Numbered from the stretch's first letter, positions 9,335-18,785 are shown. The stretch: 64,000 nucleotides of DNA from Butyricimonas virosa (GCF_025148635.1 NZ_CP102269.1:4154001-4218000); one strand, 5' to 3'. Numbers and translations are program-made. Notes: generated by a model from the sequence alone, not told the origin.

Positions 9335-10324
9335 TTACTCCTCTAACACTAACGTTTTCAATCGATCAGACATCCAAACCTCACGTTCTCCCTGTTTATT
9401 TTGATAAATAAAACAAGCCTCAAGGTGAGGATTATCCTTCACGATTCTTTTGGCTTCTTCTGTTCCCAACACCATAAACGCTGTTGCGTAAGCATCTGCC
9501 TCCATACAAGTCGGAGCATATACAGAAGCTCCTAGTATATCTTGTTGGACAGGATAACCAGTCCTAGGGTTTATTGTATGAGAATATTTTTTTCCATCCA
9601 CCACATAAAAACGACGATAATTCCCGGATGTAGCCAACGCTCCTTCCCGCAATGCCAGTACAAGCTGCAACTCCCGGTTTGCCGCCGCCGCATCGTCAAT
9701 CGGCTTGTCTACACCGATATGCCACGGACGCTGTTTATTACTCTCCCCCTTCACCCGAATTTCGCCACCAATCTCAATCATGTAATTTTGTACTCCTTCC
9801 CGATCAAAAAACTCGGCCACGAGATCCACCCCCAATCCTTTGGCGATAGAACTAGCATCTATCTGTACTCCCTCAACTAGTTTCACTAACCGCACTCCTT
9901 CTAGTTGCACCTTATCCATTCCGACGTATTGCAACAGAGAATCAATCTTCCCGTCCGAAGGCAATTTCTCGTTTTTAAAACCGAATCCCCAAGCGTTCAC
10001 CAGTGGAGCAACTGTTATATCAAATCCACCTCCCGTTGCCTCATACACCTCTCTTGCCTTCTCGTACATGGTTACAAAAAGTGAATCCACCCGCTCACTC
10101 TCACCCCGGTTCCATCGGGCAATTACCGACTCCTTGTTGAACATCGACAAGGACTGATTCACCCGTTCCATCTCCTGCCGGATCTCCACGGTATAGTCCA
10201 CTTCACTCTGGTATGACACATGATAAACAGTACCATACACACTACCTTCCGTGAAACGGTATATATTACGCTCACATCCCATCATCAACACCAACCCGCA
10301 AATAATAATCCCCAACTTTTTCAT
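9335..10324 (-). CDS. apbE: FAD:protein FMN transferase (ApbE family)
   Basis: This 329-residue lipoprotein-like enzyme transfers FMN from FAD onto Thr/Ser of flavoproteins such as NqrB/C or RnfG on the periplasmic side. The N-terminus has a short hydrophobic segment ending LVLMMGCER, a lipobox. Family motifs include FDITVAPLVNAWGFG, IDASSIAKGLGVD (the nucleotide-binding core), NYMIEIGGEIRVKG and ATSGNYRRFY with HTINPRTGYP near the metal site. It lies in the middle of a three-gene operon, 8 bases after the patatin gene and 5 bases before the barrel protein gene. No Nqr or Rnf genes are in view. Confidence 0.93.
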   Translation of the reverse strand: MKKLGIIICGLVLMMGCERNIYRFTEGSVYGTVYHVSYQSEVDYTVEIRQEMERVNQSLSMFNKESVIARWNRGESERVDSLFVTMYEKAREVYEATGGGFDITVAPLVNAWGFGFKNEKLPSDGKIDSLLQYVGMDKVQLEGVRLVKLVEGVQIDASSIAKGLGVDLVAEFFDREGVQNYMIEIGGEIRVKGESNKQRPWHIGVDKPIDDAAAANRELQLVLALREGALATSGNYRRFYVVDGKKYSHTINPRTGYPVQQDILGASVYAPTCMEADAYATAFMVLGTEEAKRIVKDNPHLEACFIYQNKQGEREVWMSDRLKTLVLEE

Positions 10325-10332
10325 ACACTTTT

Positions 10333-12522
10333 CTAAAAATAATATCCCAAGTTAAAATAAAAGCCTAGTTTCTTTGACCAATCCGAAAGACTGAACATGA
10401 AATCAATCGGCCCCACAATACTATCATAAGAATATCCTACTCCTCCCCCAAAAATATCATCGCCTCCGAATACATCAAAGAAGTTAGATTCCTGTTTTGC
10501 ATAATTCCCAGCTAGAGAAATATAATGATTACGACCGATATTGTATCTCACCTTAACTTTTGCCACCACCACCGAATTGTCAAATATCTCCAAATGCTGA
10601 ATGCCCAAGAAAGGCAACTGTTGATCGACATATCTCCCGGCTACATCTCCTCCCATGCAATTCAAATAAGGATAGGGAATGTTATGTCCCACCAACACTC
10701 GCCCGTAGATAGACGGAATAAATTTCACCCGTCGAGTGATAGACAACACGGACTCGAAATCTAACCCGATAGCCGAGAACGGAGCCCCGTCGTTATAGGT
10801 AATGAGGTTATCCGTGTACAAAGAGTAATCCACTTTCAATGACATTCCCCGTGTCGGGTAATAACGTTTATCAAAAGTTTCCAAGTGAGCCAGTCCGTAA
10901 TAACTAAAGAATCCTTCCGGTTTTACCGAAATATTGTGATCTTTGTCAGAGAAAAGGAACGACTCGTAATTGTAATACTCGTAACGCACGCCCAACTGCA
11001 ATTTGAAGTTACGGAAATAAATATCAGAACCTCCCAAGGTTACCCGATGAACCCCGTAATCCACGTTATCCGTTTTCTTTCCCTTGGTATAAATATCTAG
11101 GTTATTATATTTAAACATATACTCCAATTCAAAACGCCGCAGGAAAGTATTTCCCAGTGAATAGTTCAATTTCACGTAAGGATTCATACTCAAACGTCCG
11201 GTCAGGGAAAGCCGTGAACCTCTCAACTCTTTGTGCGTAAGTGTCGTGTTCAATAAAATAGCAGCCATTTCCTCCGAGTCAAACCGAAATCCCAAGTTCA
11301 AAGAACTCATCGATTTTTGTTTCAATATCAATTCCAAATCATACACCGGACCACCGCTAAGTTTATAACTCACACTCGAAAACGCCCCGATCCCGTACAA
11401 TTCAGCAATCGCCTCGTGCAGATCGCTCAACGTAATCCGACTATAATCTTTTATCCGTATCTTTTTCCGTAACCATTTTTCATCCCGTTCATCAATTCCT
11501 GACAAATGGACGTGTTCTACCATGATCGTGTCATTCTCGATAATTATATCTTCAGATACTTTTTTCGGTTGGTAACTTTCTGCAAGTCCCAGCTCCTTCT
11601 TCAACTGCATTAATTCATCCCATTGACTCCGGGCCACGTCCTCTCCCCGCATGATCAGCGTGTCGATAGCACTTGCCGAGAAACTAGCAGCCGAATAAGG
11701 AGTAACATCCGGCTTAATATAGATGTTTACCATCTTTTTATTTTCCTCGTACTTCTGAATTCCGAGAAAAGAGGTCATTTGGTCAAGAATTCCAGTCACG
11801 GATTCCAACCCGGAAGCATCTTTCAGTTCCGCCTGCACGTCTACCCCGATAATTATATCGGCTCCCATCGCTTTAGCTATATCCACCGGGAAATTATTCG
11901 AGATTCCCCCGTCCACCAATACCATACCATCTTTCCGCACGGGAGCAAAAGCCCCCGGAATCGCCATACTCGCACGCATGGCCAAAGGCAACACGCCGCA
12001 GTCCTGTATCACCTCCTGACCATCCACCAAATTACTCGCCACGCAGGCGAAAGGGATTGGCAATTTCTTAAAATCCAACGAATCATGGTAACCAATCGTT
12101 AGGTCCGAAAATAGATTGTAAATATTCTGCCCACTGATAAATCCCGATGGAATCTTGATTTCCCGATTATTCTTTATCGGTACGGAAACCAAATACTTTT
12201 CCGTTTCCTCCTTCTCCGAAAAAGGGAGATTATAACGATACACTTTATCACTCAACAGAAACGTCCAGTCCTGTCTTCTCACCAAACTATCCATCGTATG
12301 CGCATCGTACCCGATCGCGTACAACGCTCCAACGAGAGATCCCATACTTGTCCCTGCAATATAATCTATCGGAATCCCGGCTTCCTCCAACACCTTCAAC
12401 ACTCCGATATGCGCCACACCTTTTGCACCTCCACCACTCAGCACCAACCCGACCTTTTTTCGTTGTCCTTGAACATCTAACATGACAAATAAAACAAGAA
12501 GAAACACCAAAATTCGTTTCAT
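10333..12522 (-). CDS. Patatin-like phospholipase fused to an outer-membrane barrel
   Basis: This 729-residue exported protein starts with a signal peptide (to about residue 19). A patatin hydrolase domain (about 25-310) has the oxyanion loop GGGAKG, nucleophile GTSMGS and catalytic Asp in VDGGISNNFP. A linker and a POTRA-like segment (about 345-410) follow, then a BamA/Omp85-type C-terminal barrel ending in the expected aromatic F. The layout resembles PlpD-type (type Vd) proteins and related Bacteroidota patatins that act on membrane lipids. It is first in an operon with apbE and a further outer-membrane protein gene. Whether the lipase part is released is not visible. Confidence 0.9.
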   Translation of the reverse strand: MKRILVFLLVLFVMLDVQGQRKKVGLVLSGGGAKGVAHIGVLKVLEEAGIPIDYIAGTSMGSLVGALYAIGYDAHTMDSLVRRQDWTFLLSDKVYRYNLPFSEKEETEKYLVSVPIKNNREIKIPSGFISGQNIYNLFSDLTIGYHDSLDFKKLPIPFACVASNLVDGQEVIQDCGVLPLAMRASMAIPGAFAPVRKDGMVLVDGGISNNFPVDIAKAMGADIIIGVDVQAELKDASGLESVTGILDQMTSFLGIQKYEENKKMVNIYIKPDVTPYSAASFSASAIDTLIMRGEDVARSQWDELMQLKKELGLAESYQPKKVSEDIIIENDTIMVEHVHLSGIDERDEKWLRKKIRIKDYSRITLSDLHEAIAELYGIGAFSSVSYKLSGGPVYDLELILKQKSMSSLNLGFRFDSEEMAAILLNTTLTHKELRGSRLSLTGRLSMNPYVKLNYSLGNTFLRRFELEYMFKYNNLDIYTKGKKTDNVDYGVHRVTLGGSDIYFRNFKLQLGVRYEYYNYESFLFSDKDHNISVKPEGFFSYYGLAHLETFDKRYYPTRGMSLKVDYSLYTDNLITYNDGAPFSAIGLDFESVLSITRRVKFIPSIYGRVLVGHNIPYPYLNCMGGDVAGRYVDQQLPFLGIQHLEIFDNSVVVAKVKVRYNIGRNHYISLAGNYAKQESNFFDVFGGDDIFGGGVGYSYDSIVGPIDFMFSLSDWSKKLGFYFNLGYYF

Positions 12523-12590
12523 ACATTTCAGAATTTAAATTTAAGAGGTTAGAATCAAAAAAGATACCATTCTTCTCGCTCTAAACTCCC

Positions 12591-12621
12591 CAAAAATACA
12601 AATTTATCGGAACATTAGCAA
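12591..12621 (-). promoter_or_regulatory. Promoter of the patatin/apbE operon
   Basis: On the - strand TTG (12621-12619) is followed after 20 bases by TATTTTTG (12598-12591), matching the -33/-7 pattern. A second overlapping -7-like box, TAAATTTG, lies at 12606-12599. It is back-to-back with the response-regulator promoter at 12677. Confidence 0.5.
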
Positions 12622-12676
12622 CTCGCCTCCCCTAGTTCGTACAACATTTGACATTTCTTTTTCCAAATTATTTAGC

Positions 12677-12684
12677 TAAATTTG
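12677..12684 (+). promoter_or_regulatory. -7 box of the response regulator gene
   Basis: TAAATTTG is an exact TAnnTTTG match 24 bases before the ATG at 12708. No clean -33 TTTG is present at 19-21 bases. Confidence 0.4.
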
Positions 12685-12707
12685 CGGTGAGACAAAAAGA
12701 ATGTAGT

Positions 12708-13859
12708 ATGACGAAAATATTAGTGATTGATGATGAGAGAAGTATCCGCAATTCGATGAAGGATATTCTACAATACGAGGGACACGAAGTCGTGCTGGCT
12801 GAAAACGGAATGGAAGGACTCGTTTCCGTGAAATCTGAAAAACCCGACATTGTTTTCTGTGATATAAAAATGCCCAAAATGGAAGGTATCGAAGTACTGG
12901 AACGTATCAAGGAATTCTCCGCGGATACCCCGGTAATCATGATTTCCGGTCACGGAACAATCGACACGGCCATCGAAGCCATCCGGAAAGGAGCATACGA
13001 TTTTATCGAAAAACCGTTGGATCTGAATCGTATACTGATCACGATAAAGAACGCAACAGATAAGCATTTATTAATTCACGAGACAAAGACCCTAAAAAAC
13101 AAGGTCAGCAAGAAATACGATATGATCGGGAATTCCGAGGCTTTAAACCATATACGAGCCATGATTGACAAGGTAGCAGTCTCCGATGCCCGAATCCTAA
13201 TCACCGGACCTAACGGTTCTGGAAAAGAACTTGTCGCCCATCAGTTGCACGAATTAAGTCACCGGAAAGACAATGCTTTCGTCGAGGTAAATTGTGCTGC
13301 CATCCCATCGGAACTGATCGAGAGCGAGTTATTCGGACACGAGAAAGGTTCTTTCACCTCGGCCATCAAGCAAAAGAAAGGTAAGTTCGAACTCGCCAAC
13401 GGGGGAACGCTCTTCCTAGACGAGATCGGTGATATGAGTCTCAATGCCCAAGCAAAAGTACTAAGAGCTTTACAGGAACAAAAGATAACTCGTGTCGGCG
13501 GGGATACTGATATAAATATAGACGTGCGGGTCATTGCCGCCACGAACAAGAATTTAAAAGAAGAGATCAAGAAGGGGAATTTCAGAGAAGACCTCTATCA
13601 CCGGTTAAGCGTGATTATTATTGATGTACCCCCTTTGTGCCAACGTTTGGAAGATATTGATGATTTGGCCAATCACTTCTTGACGGAAGTATGCACGGAA
13701 ATGGGCATTGCCCCTAAAACGCTGTCTCCCGATGCTATTGCCGCATTGAAGGAATGCGAATGGACAGGTAATATCCGCGAACTACGCAACGTCGTGGAAC
13801 GATTAGTCATTCTTTGTGGTAACACCATCACCCGGGAAGACGTGAAAATGTATCGATAA
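12708..13859 (+). CDS. NtrC-like response regulator lacking a DNA-binding domain
   Basis: This cytosolic two-component regulator has 383 residues. The receiver domain (1-120) has acidic pocket DDE, phospho-acceptor Asp in VFCDIKMPK and Lys in IEKPLDL. An AAA+ domain (about 140-370) has Walker A GPNGSGKE, Walker B GGTLFLDEIGD and arginine-finger region FREDLYHRL. Two things are odd: the sigma-54 contact loop reads GSFTSA instead of GAFTGA, and the protein stops just after the AAA+ C-terminal helices (WTGNIRELRNVVERL), with no Fis-type HTH. The start at 12708 follows from a -7 box at 12677. It may act without binding DNA itself. No histidine kinase gene is adjacent; hydF follows. Confidence 0.9.
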   Translation: MTKILVIDDERSIRNSMKDILQYEGHEVVLAENGMEGLVSVKSEKPDIVFCDIKMPKMEGIEVLERIKEFSADTPVIMISGHGTIDTAIEAIRKGAYDFIEKPLDLNRILITIKNATDKHLLIHETKTLKNKVSKKYDMIGNSEALNHIRAMIDKVAVSDARILITGPNGSGKELVAHQLHELSHRKDNAFVEVNCAAIPSELIESELFGHEKGSFTSAIKQKKGKFELANGGTLFLDEIGDMSLNAQAKVLRALQEQKITRVGGDTDINIDVRVIAATNKNLKEEIKKGNFREDLYHRLSVIIIDVPPLCQRLEDIDDLANHFLTEVCTEMGIAPKTLSPDAIAALKECEWTGNIRELRNVVERLVILCGNTITREDVKMYR

Positions 13860-13965
13860 TAGGAAAGTTAAAAATTAAAAGATAAAAACTAAAAAGTTGA
13901 AAATCCAAAAGCGTCAGCTTGTGCGGCTGGAATCTAAAATCTAAAATTTAAAATTAGCTCGCTTT
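13860..13965. repeat. A-rich short-repeat spacer
   Basis: This spacer between the response regulator and hydF is built of degenerate direct repeats such as AAAATTAAAA and TCTAAAATCTAAAATTTAAAA, interrupted by a GC-richer block (GCGTCAGCTTGTGCGGCTGG). No hairpin terminator or good promoter is evident. It resembles the low-complexity spacers common between Bacteroidota genes. Confidence 0.4.
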
Positions 13966-15156
13966 ATGGGAAAAGACAATAAATTACATATTATATTATT
14001 GGGACGGAGAAACAGCGGGAAAAGCTCGTTAATCAACGCCTTAACAGGTCAAAATATTGCTATCGTTTCGGATGTGGCCGGAACGACTACCGATCTAGTA
14101 AAAAAAAGTTATGAAATCCCGGACTTTGCTTCCGTTATTTTTATCGACACAGCAGGTATCGATGACACGGGAGCTTTGGGTGAAATGCGGGTGGAAAAAA
14201 CTAGAAATGCCATATCACAAGCGGATATGGCTCTACTTGTGGTCACGAATAACCATTTCGGGGAACACGAGCAGCAACTTGCCGAACAATTAAAAAAATT
14301 GGAAATCCCATTTCTGGTGATCCATAACAAACGGGACGAATCCGCCTTGACTCCCGCTTTAAAGGAGAAACTGACGACGACCTATAACTGTCCGGTAATC
14401 GACTATTCCACCCGAAAAGACAACACGGATTTAATTCTGAATACCTTAAAAAGTGTATGGAAAAAGGACAATACCCCGAAATCTTTAATCGGTGATTTGC
14501 TTTCTCCCGGGGACATTGTGTTACTGATCACCCCGATCGATTCCGAAGCCCCCGCCGGACGATTGATTCTACCGCAAGTACAAATGATTCGGGATATACT
14601 CGACAATCATTGCACCTCTATCGTATTGCAACCGGAAGAGATTACCCCTTTTCTAGAAAAAACGGGTATTCGCCCTCGTCTGGCAATAGCCGATAGCCAG
14701 GTATTCAAGAAAGTGACTGCCATCATCCCCCCAGAGATCCCTCTCACGAGTTTTAGTATCGTTCTTGCCCGCCACAAAGGAAACTTTAAGGCTTATCTCG
14801 CCGGGACTCCCCGGATAGAGGAACTAAAAGAAGGTGATCGTATCCTTATGCTAGAATCCTGCTCCCATCATGTTTCCTGTGAGGACATAGGACGCCACAA
14901 AATTCCCCGTTGGTTACAAGAATATACCGGGAAGAACTTCCAGTTTGACTTTATCGTTGGCTTGGATGCCATCATTCGTCCCATCACCGACTATGCTATG
15001 GTCATTCAATGCGGAGGCTGTATGATTACTGGAAAGCAATTAAAAAACAGACTCCAGCCTGCCATTGATGCAGGGATACCTGTCAGTAACTATGGAATGA
15101 CGATTGCTTACCTGCATGGAATATTCGGAAGGGCAATGAAAGTATTTCAAGATTGA
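13966..15156 (+). CDS. hydF: [FeFe]-hydrogenase H-cluster maturation GTPase
   Basis: HydF (396 residues) is the cytosolic scaffold on which HydE and HydG assemble the 2Fe subcluster before transfer to HydA. The N-terminal Era-like GTPase domain has G1 GRRNSGKSS, G3 DTAG and G4 NKRD. The C-terminal cluster domain has the ligand pattern CxH (in ESCSHH) followed 47 residues later by CxxC (CGGC), exactly in the 46-53 spacing known for HydF. No hydE, hydG or hydA gene is in this window, so partners must be elsewhere. A terminator follows. The assignment is firm from the ligand motif. Confidence 0.95.
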   Translation: MGKDNKLHIILLGRRNSGKSSLINALTGQNIAIVSDVAGTTTDLVKKSYEIPDFASVIFIDTAGIDDTGALGEMRVEKTRNAISQADMALLVVTNNHFGEHEQQLAEQLKKLEIPFLVIHNKRDESALTPALKEKLTTTYNCPVIDYSTRKDNTDLILNTLKSVWKKDNTPKSLIGDLLSPGDIVLLITPIDSEAPAGRLILPQVQMIRDILDNHCTSIVLQPEEITPFLEKTGIRPRLAIADSQVFKKVTAIIPPEIPLTSFSIVLARHKGNFKAYLAGTPRIEELKEGDRILMLESCSHHVSCEDIGRHKIPRWLQEYTGKNFQFDFIVGLDAIIRPITDYAMVIQCGGCMITGKQLKNRLQPAIDAGIPVSNYGMTIAYLHGIFGRAMKVFQD

Positions 15157-15164
15157 TGATTTTA

Positions 15165-15198
15165 GATTGAACTCCCGAAAGAGAAAAGGAGTTCAATC
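15165..15198. terminator. Bidirectional terminator between hydF and the OMP gene
   Basis: Arms GATTGAACTCC (15165-15175) and GGAGTTCAATC (15188-15198) form an 11-bp hairpin between two convergent genes, with A/T-rich flanks on both sides. Confidence 0.65.
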
Positions 15199-15214
15199 CA
15201 AAATTTCCATATTT

Positions 15215-16114
15215 CTAAACAGTTATTCCAAACCCTACGGCAAAAGGTCTCAACTCCGGAGCCCGATTCTTGTTAAACATATTTGTCAATGAATAATTTC
15301 CCCAAATACACACTCCTCGGTAACCAATGCGTAACGTGTAATCTACCTTAAAAGGTACCATCCCGTAACTTCCGTTTTCCTTCAATTTCCGTTTATTTCC
15401 CTTCTCACTCGTGTAAACGACCTTTGTTTTCGAGTGCAAGCGGATTCCCCCGATAAACCCAGTGGAGACATAAAACCTTTTCCAATGTGGAGCCGGGAAT
15501 TGCTTTTCCAGCATCAGGGGTATCGTTAAATAGAGCGTCTTGAATGTACTTCGTTTCACATCCGTAATGTCCCACTCGGACAACGGCACAGCATGTAGCA
15601 TCTCACCTTTCTCCCGACGAATAGTAATATCTCCATCCAGACACATACGGGAGTAGTCCAGGCCAAATCCCGTGAATATACCGAAACACTGCCGGGGACT
15701 CAAACCAAAGCTAAATTTGGCAAAGTTAAAATGCATCGTAAACGAACTTGCCCAATCTAATTCCATAAAGTCATCACCACCATATTTGGAATAGTTTGTT
15801 TTCCCAAAGTTCACAAACCCAAAATAGAACCCGTTCCAGTGTCCTCGAAATTTGTTCGGACGGCTAGGCTTTTGGGATAATACCCTGACATCCCAAGGAA
15901 GCTTGACTGGATCGTTAATCCTTTTCTCGCTGCTTTCTCGCACCGTATTATCCCAAATTATCATTTCCGTTTCCTTACTAATGGTGTCGGAGACCTGTCC
16001 TTTTGCACGAATCGTATCTTTCCGCCAGCCGTCATTGACAATCACGCTGTCTCGTTGCGCCGAAACCGATAGTCCACACACCATGAACATGATAAAAGCT
16101 GCTATTATTCTCAT
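15215..16114 (-). CDS. Outer-membrane beta-barrel protein of a sigma operon
   Basis: This 299-residue exported protein has a clear signal peptide (MRIIAAFIMFMVCGLSVSAQ). The second half has alternating strands and many aromatic residues (FYFGFVNFG, FGLSPRQCFGIFTGFGLDYSR, YGMVPFKVDYTLRIGYRG), as in small PorT/OmpW-like barrels. It is the last of four leftward genes (exported protein, ECF sigma factor, membrane protein, barrel), 54 bases after the membrane-protein gene. Function is unknown; membership in an envelope-stress operon is inferred from order. Confidence 0.7.
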   Translation of the reverse strand: MRIIAAFIMFMVCGLSVSAQRDSVIVNDGWRKDTIRAKGQVSDTISKETEMIIWDNTVRESSEKRINDPVKLPWDVRVLSQKPSRPNKFRGHWNGFYFGFVNFGKTNYSKYGGDDFMELDWASSFTMHFNFAKFSFGLSPRQCFGIFTGFGLDYSRMCLDGDITIRREKGEMLHAVPLSEWDITDVKRSTFKTLYLTIPLMLEKQFPAPHWKRFYVSTGFIGGIRLHSKTKVVYTSEKGNKRKLKENGSYGMVPFKVDYTLRIGYRGVCIWGNYSLTNMFNKNRAPELRPFAVGFGITV

Positions 16115-16168
16115 GATCTTATCTTTAATTAATTTCTTTCTTACATGACGTTTAACCCCCTTGATTAG

Positions 16169-17083
16169 TTACAGGTTTCCCATGTCTTTTCTCTCTTTAC
16201 TCCGAAGACGTTCCAACACATTCCTTCCCGCATCAATCAAATTATTCACGATATTATCCGACTTACCTGATCGGTCAATCAATTGAAACACGGGTTCCCG
16301 TTGCTCTTTCACCTGCACCTGAAATTGAAGCCCCTCATACGGGGAGGTTAGTATCTCACTTGGCTGTGGAGCCATAATCTCCACGGAAATTTTCAGTTGT
16401 TTTTTCAACTCAATGACATCCGGAGGAATCACTCGTTCCACAACCTCAACCGGTGCTTCTCTCTGTTCCGTCGGCTGTATCATCATCCTTTCCGGTTCCT
16501 CAATTATTCCCACTTCTCCGGCTTTCTCCGGTTCTAATACCTGCGGCAACGGGAGAGTTTCTGTCTTCACCACCGTCATAGGTATATCTTCCATAGAGAA
16601 TTCTTCTTTCCTCGTGGTATAAATAGCAACCACAATACCCAAAGCCACAACCGCGGCAATGGCCGCATAACGTTTAACAAGAAGTATCACTCCGGACTTA
16701 CGATATAACCCGGCTTTTCCTTCGAACCGACATGCTGGATCAGGTTTCACTTTGATCTTAGCATACACATCAACTTCCCGTTCAAACACTTTTTTATCAG
16801 TATTCTCGTCCACCCACGCCCGTTCTTCATCCGTGATAACCCCTTCGGTGACAGCGATGGCATAATACTCCATTTCCCTTTCTCTCACCGCTTGTTTTAT
16901 CTCCTCTTTTTTACCGAAAACTTCCGTGGGAACTTCCAACCTCACCTCTCCCATCCCGTCAAGTTGTTCTTGCAAATCGGGGTGAACTAGCAAAAACGCC
17001 TCCACCTCTGCCCGTTCCCTCTCCGACAAATTCCCGTCCATGTAATCAATAAAATAAATCTCGTAATTCTCTCTCGTTATCAT
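16169..17083 (-). CDS. Putative membrane anti-sigma factor
   Basis: This 304-residue protein begins with an acidic cytoplasmic domain (FIDYMDGNLSERERAEVEAFL), a pattern often seen in zinc-finger-less anti-sigma factors. One membrane segment lies at about 133-153 (YAAIAAVVALGIVVAIYT). A proline- and glutamate-rich periplasmic region follows, ending in a basic tail. It starts 12 bases after the ECF sigma gene, the usual place for the sigma's antagonist. No FecR domain is present. The anti-sigma role is inferred from position and N-terminal character. Confidence 0.65.
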   Translation of the reverse strand: MITRENYEIYFIDYMDGNLSERERAEVEAFLLVHPDLQEQLDGMGEVRLEVPTEVFGKKEEIKQAVREREMEYYAIAVTEGVITDEERAWVDENTDKKVFEREVDVYAKIKVKPDPACRFEGKAGLYRKSGVILLVKRYAAIAAVVALGIVVAIYTTRKEEFSMEDIPMTVVKTETLPLPQVLEPEKAGEVGIIEEPERMMIQPTEQREAPVEVVERVIPPDVIELKKQLKISVEIMAPQPSEILTSPYEGLQFQVQVKEQREPVFQLIDRSGKSDNIVNNLIDAGRNVLERLRSKERKDMGNL

Positions 17084-17095
17084 ATCTCCTCCCGC

Positions 17096-17581
17096 TTAAA
17101 CAACCACATCCGGCCTGCGGATGTATGCTTTCATAAATGCTCTCGCTCGAAAGATGTACACTTTCACCTGCGATTCGTTCAACCCCGTGATCCCGGCAAT
17201 TTCCTCGTAGGAATACGCCTCGTAGTCCCGCAGAAGAATCACCGTTTTCTGCACCGGGGGCAATTTTTCCAAGGCCATATCCAATATTTCCTGTAATCCC
17301 GTGTATCCCTCCTGCACATCTCCCGCCCGGTCAGCCACGTTCTCGATGTCCCCGAACTTCGTTTCCCGCCGCAATACATCAATCATCCTGTGATATGCCG
17401 TGCTAAAAAGAAAAGACTTCGCCTTGTCGTAGGCAATATATTCCACTTCCTCCCAGAGTTTCATGAAACTATCCTGCACGACATCCTCCGCCATCTCTTT
17501 CGACTTGCACATTTTAAGGATAAAACGATACACACCATCAGAGAAATGGTCCACGGTCCGGTTATACTCGGTTCTAGTCAT
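17096..17581 (-). CDS. ECF sigma-70 factor
   Basis: This 161-residue ECF sigma factor has region 2 (FILKMCKSKEMAEDVVQDSF, then KLWEEV) and region 4 (LPPVQKTVILLRDYEAYSYEEIAGI with HTH ending in FRARAFMKAY). The ATG at 17581 is preferred over one at 17608: it overlaps the last codons of the upstream exported-protein gene (stop at 17576-17574) by 8 bases, suggesting translational coupling. The probable antagonist gene follows after 12 bases. Its regulon is not visible; autoregulation of this operon is likely for the family. Confidence 0.88.
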   Translation of the reverse strand: MTRTEYNRTVDHFSDGVYRFILKMCKSKEMAEDVVQDSFMKLWEEVEYIAYDKAKSFLFSTAYHRMIDVLRRETKFGDIENVADRAGDVQEGYTGLQEILDMALEKLPPVQKTVILLRDYEAYSYEEIAGITGLNESQVKVYIFRARAFMKAYIRRPDVVV

Positions 17582-18785
17582 TCTGTTTCCCCTTGGTCCA
17601 TAGCTCAATTCGTTTCACATCCCGCCAACGCACGTAAACAACTTCTCCCCCGGTCCGGAAGATCAGTATCCCATCATTCGTTGCCATCACGTCATACATT
17701 CCCCCCAACACCAGTTCGGTTCCTCCCGACAACTTGACCCACGTGTATTTATAGTTTTTAGGTTCTATTTCCCGCACATACTTGAAAGGTATTCGGTAAG
17801 ATATATTCCCGTTCTGCCCGTCCAGTAATTCAAAATCCATAGCCTCGTCGAGATCATACACCAGTACACCCTCCAACGAACGTCCATCCCGTGTCTCAAC
17901 TCTCCCGAACAAACGCTCCGGAGCCCTAAAATCATCGTAAACGGGAAGTTTCAACTGATCGAGAGGAATCGCACGAAACAATTTAAAATCATGCCACCCC
18001 ACGATCACCTGCCCAATCGACGGCATATTGATGGCTATCCCCCGATTCGTGGCATTCACGTCGTTCTCCCCCCACATGCAAAGTTCCCTGCCACTATGAA
18101 GAGTTACCAAGGAAGAGTTTCCCAACGACTTGATACTCCCGATATTTTTAAATGCCACGGAAACCCAGCTAGATTCTGTCCGCCCGTCAAGTAACGATTC
18201 CTGTGAATTCTCGTCCAAATCCCATTGAATAAGCCCCTTGTACATCCCGTAAGGCGTTTCCACGATACCTGCGATTGGATGGTCTTTCGGCTCGTTAATC
18301 GAATCAGGAGCGGCAGAAAAAACGATCTCGCTAATATGCTCCCAGACCACGTTTTCAATCTTCCCATTCCGAGGTTCCACGGCGATCCAATTACCGATAG
18401 CAAGCGACCGTCCTCGTTCAAGCTCGATGACATTTCCCCCTTTCACGCCCAACTCGATCCGTTTATCACCGATTACTCTAATCGATCGAATATTCCCGAA
18501 ACGGCAAGAAAACTCATGCTCCGGTGGAGTATCCCTCCGACCATCACTAAAACGCACGTTTTCTCCCATAATATCCCGATACCGCATATACGGGTTTCCG
18601 ATTTTTCCCGCGGAAAAAATGTCCGTCCAGTAAAGATTCTTTCCCCACGTGATGTATCCGCATATTTTACGATTCATCACGGTAGTCACTTCCCCGTAAA
18701 TCCGTATTGCCCGACTCCCCTGTGCCAACCCGTTAGTAGCACAAAAGCAACAAATTAAGCATCCAATTATCCATGTTTTTAACAT
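17574..18785 (-). CDS. Exported three-repeat protein upstream of an ECF sigma gene
   Basis: This 403-residue secreted or periplasmic protein has a signal peptide (to about residue 21, NGLAQG). It holds three similar modules of roughly 110-130 residues, each beginning with a short G-x-V-x-T strand pair: GEVTTVMNRKICGYITW, GIVETPYGMYKGLIQWDLDE and GRVETRDGRSLEGVLVYDLDE. The last two also share a following ELLDG/SLLDG-like motif. The fold looks all-beta. It is first in the sigma operon and overlaps the sigma start by 8 bases. The family is not recognised; a sensing or scaffold role for envelope stress is only an inference. Confidence 0.7.
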   Translation of the reverse strand: MLKTWIIGCLICCFCATNGLAQGSRAIRIYGEVTTVMNRKICGYITWGKNLYWTDIFSAGKIGNPYMRYRDIMGENVRFSDGRRDTPPEHEFSCRFGNIRSIRVIGDKRIELGVKGGNVIELERGRSLAIGNWIAVEPRNGKIENVVWEHISEIVFSAAPDSINEPKDHPIAGIVETPYGMYKGLIQWDLDENSQESLLDGRTESSWVSVAFKNIGSIKSLGNSSLVTLHSGRELCMWGENDVNATNRGIAINMPSIGQVIVGWHDFKLFRAIPLDQLKLPVYDDFRAPERLFGRVETRDGRSLEGVLVYDLDEAMDFELLDGQNGNISYRIPFKYVREIEPKNYKYTWVKLSGGTELVLGGMYDVMATNDGILIFRTGGEVVYVRWRDVKRIELWTKGKQND

